Translations under genes and position numbers: made by a program
From: Hyphomicrobiales bacterium
GTDB taxonomy: Bacteria; Pseudomonadota; Alphaproteobacteria; Rhizobiales; JAJFHC01
Direction: 5' to 3'
Length of the DNA: 52,790 nt
Assembly: GCA_021775835.1 (NCBI GenBank)
Contig: JAJFHC010000025.1
Location: forward strand, 1 to 52,790
Shown: positions 51,805 to 52,790 of the stretch, one piece after another
Position numbering within the stretch: the stretch's first letter is position 1
Layout of the letters: every line of letters begins with the position of its first letter
Notes under the pieces: generated by a model
What the model was told of the DNA's origin: nothing
Databases searched by the model: none
What the model saw: the letters and a program-made list of their open reading frames with translations, nothing else

Positions 51805-52334
51805 TACGAGACTCCGTTGGACTTCACAGTCCAGCCGTCCGTCTCACCAGAACCGAACTTCACGACGTCGACCGGCGGCGGATTATGACCGGCATGAGAA
51901 ATCATATGGTGGATCTGACCGCGATGATGGATCTGATGCTGAAACAGATTTGTCAGACAGGTTCGCAGCGGCAGACTGAAATGCTCGCCTGTCTCCACAG
52001 TATCGAAAGACATTGTTCCATCCAGGTCGGATGGCGCCAACTCCTGCGAAAACGAAACGTACCATTCGTCCTGACTTCTGTGAGCCGCTTCCAGTTCTTC
52101 AAAGTCCTCATAAAGGACTTCATCGAGAAACGTGAACGTAACAGGTTGGTTTTCCAGGCGCTGACGATAAAGAAGGTCTGCCAGCAGGACGTGATTGAGT
52201 GTCCGGTGAATCGATTTGAAGAACGCCCGGCGGTCCTCCTTGCGCTCGGAATCGGTCAGCAATCCACAAGCATTGTAAACACGGTTGTTCGCCCAAGCGT
52301 TGTATCGAGCGGCGGTAGGGAGGTCCAAAAGCAT
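51804..52334 (-). CDS. DinB family protein
   Basis: 176 residues of a four-helix bundle. It opens LLDLPTAARYNAWANNRVYN; the metal-binding His positions are H48 (TLNHVLLAD) and H133-x3-H137 (FQHQIHHRGQ), as in DinB/YfiT-like proteins. Some relatives are thiol-dependent (bacillithiol or mycothiol) transferases, others are unassigned. AAGGAG precedes the ATG at 52334. It is first gene of the operon with FMO and HyuAB, and the AATATAT operator lies 94 bases upstream. A transferase or isomerase step in the same pathway is inference. Confidence 0.9.
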   Translation of the reverse strand: MLLDLPTAARYNAWANNRVYNACGLLTDSERKEDRRAFFKSIHRTLNHVLLADLLYRQRLENQPVTFTFLDEVLYEDFEELEAAHRSQDEWYVSFSQELAPSDLDGTMSFDTVETGEHFSLPLRTCLTNLFQHQIHHRGQIHHMISHAGHNPPPVDVVKFGSGETDGWTVKSNGVS

Positions 52335-52427
52335 CCAGCATCTCCTTCAGTTGCAACCATCAAGGGGCGACGGCCATCAATGATCAGGCAAGGTCTGATT
52401 GGTTACCGGCAATAGAATGTTATCACA

Positions 52428-52448
52428 AAATATATTATAAATATATTT
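52428..52448. promoter_or_regulatory. AATATAT-N5-ATATATT operator copy 3
   Basis: AAATATAT (52428-52435), spacer TATAA, ATATATTT (52441-52448), a perfect 8-5-8 palindrome 94 bases upstream of the DinB start. The 7-base arms and 5-base spacing match copies at 43647 and 46730 exactly. Confidence 0.65.
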
Positions 52449-52525
52449 CTCATTGCAATAATTATCTTCGATGGATATCGTTTCGAAATGCACTTGACCT
52501 GCGGCAAGATTGGGATCGATGGGTA

Positions 52526-52790
52526 ATACCAACGGTGCCTACTATTGACCCGTTTCATGGGTTAGGCTTGCTCATCCGGGCAGGCGCGGTGCGAAGAGCG
52601 ATATGGTGTATCGGTCGAGCGCCGCAACACACCCGGTGGGCAAGCCCAACCCACCGAAGGCCGGGCTATTTTGGCCTCCGGACATCGTTGCGTTCCGCTT
52701 GGAGTACACCGCACTCCGGCGCGAAACGCGCCTTGCCGGCAGACCAAAATCGCCACGGTGAAATGGGGCAATAGTAGGCACCGTTGGTAT
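52526..52790. mobile_element. MITE-like repeat with 22-bp terminal inverted repeats
   Basis: Bases 52526-52547 and 52769-52790 are perfect inverted copies (22 bp), starting ATACCAACGG. Similarity continues inward for about 10 more bases with mismatches. The interior has a hairpin (CGGTGGG paired with CCCACCG around a 9-base loop), no transposase and only short spurious frames on both strands. Size near 265 bp fits a non-autonomous element. A TA precedes the left end, as in IS630/mariner-type insertions, but the right target site is outside the window. Confidence 0.75.

Noticed and set aside
52535..52781. Three short reading frames inside the terminal repeat
   Set aside because: They lie within the MITE-like sequence on both strands, with no motif and no ribosome sites; likely spurious.
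1..52790. tRNA, rRNA, CRISPR array, prophage or toxin-antitoxin genes
   Set aside because: I looked for cloverleaf-like sequences, regularly spaced repeats, integrase or phage genes and small paired genes and saw none.

Overview
This 52.8 kb window looks like an alphaproteobacterial accessory region (moderately high GC, many FCD-type GntR regulators, Tau/Ssu-like ABC importers, a TRAP importer, GMC flavoproteins, HyuA/HyuB hydrolases). The lineage is inferred from gene content only; there is no rRNA, tRNA or core housekeeping marker. I see no CRISPR array, phage or plasmid module. The only mobile element is a roughly 265-bp MITE-like sequence that ends on the last base of the window.

Region A (1-16.7 kb) is nitrogen/ring-compound uptake and hydrolysis. 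It starts with a truncated MetE-like gene and a carboxymuconolactone-decarboxylase-like protein. A minus-strand run follows: MFS exporter, then amidohydrolase, substrate-binding protein, permease, ATPase and FMN reductase. Next come a RidA protein, an FCD GntR regulator and a divergent plus-strand run (Gfo/Idh oxidoreductase, creatininase family, cupin, D-2-hydroxyacid dehydrogenase). A second ABC importer operon carries its own amidohydrolase. A 15-bp palindrome of the form GTAATAC-N-GTATTAC recurs at the regulator promoter, as two imperfect copies before the first amidohydrolase operon, and once near the second importer.

Region B (16.7-29.9 kb) is a long plus-strand catabolic operon divergent from an Lrp/AsnC regulator, with a perfect 18-bp palindrome between them. 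Order: Rieske oxygenase, acetoin-dehydrogenase-like E1 alpha, E1 beta and lipoyl-alpha/beta-hydrolase E2, VOC protein, GMC oxidoreductase with a small partner, two amino-acid-type ABC permeases, a binding protein, and a diaminopropionate ammonia-lyase homologue. An SDR (opposite strand) and an M20-like protein missing several metal and catalytic residues follow. No E3, Rieske reductase or ABC ATPase is present here.

Region C (29.9-42.6 kb) holds a GMC oxidoreductase, a HutC-type GntR regulator divergent from a ferritin-like di-iron protein, and a minus-strand operon: gamma-glutamyltransferase-like protein, fused TRAP permease, TRAP binding protein, an 89-residue unknown, iron-type alcohol dehydrogenase and RidA. 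A GntR regulator lies upstream, with an operator-like double inverted repeat (ACCAA/TTGGT) between it and the operon. An EamA transporter follows.

Region D (42.7-52.8 kb) is the best candidate for an undescribed system. It contains a GntR regulator, an agmatinase/arginase-like ureohydrolase with one Mn-ligand His replaced by Asp, a Tat-exported family-5 binding protein, and a coupled operon of DinB-like protein, flavin monooxygenase, HyuA and HyuB. All three transcription units carry the same upstream motif, AATATAT-N5-ATATATT. This suggests one regulon for a guanidino- or hydantoin-like compound, but the substrate is inference.
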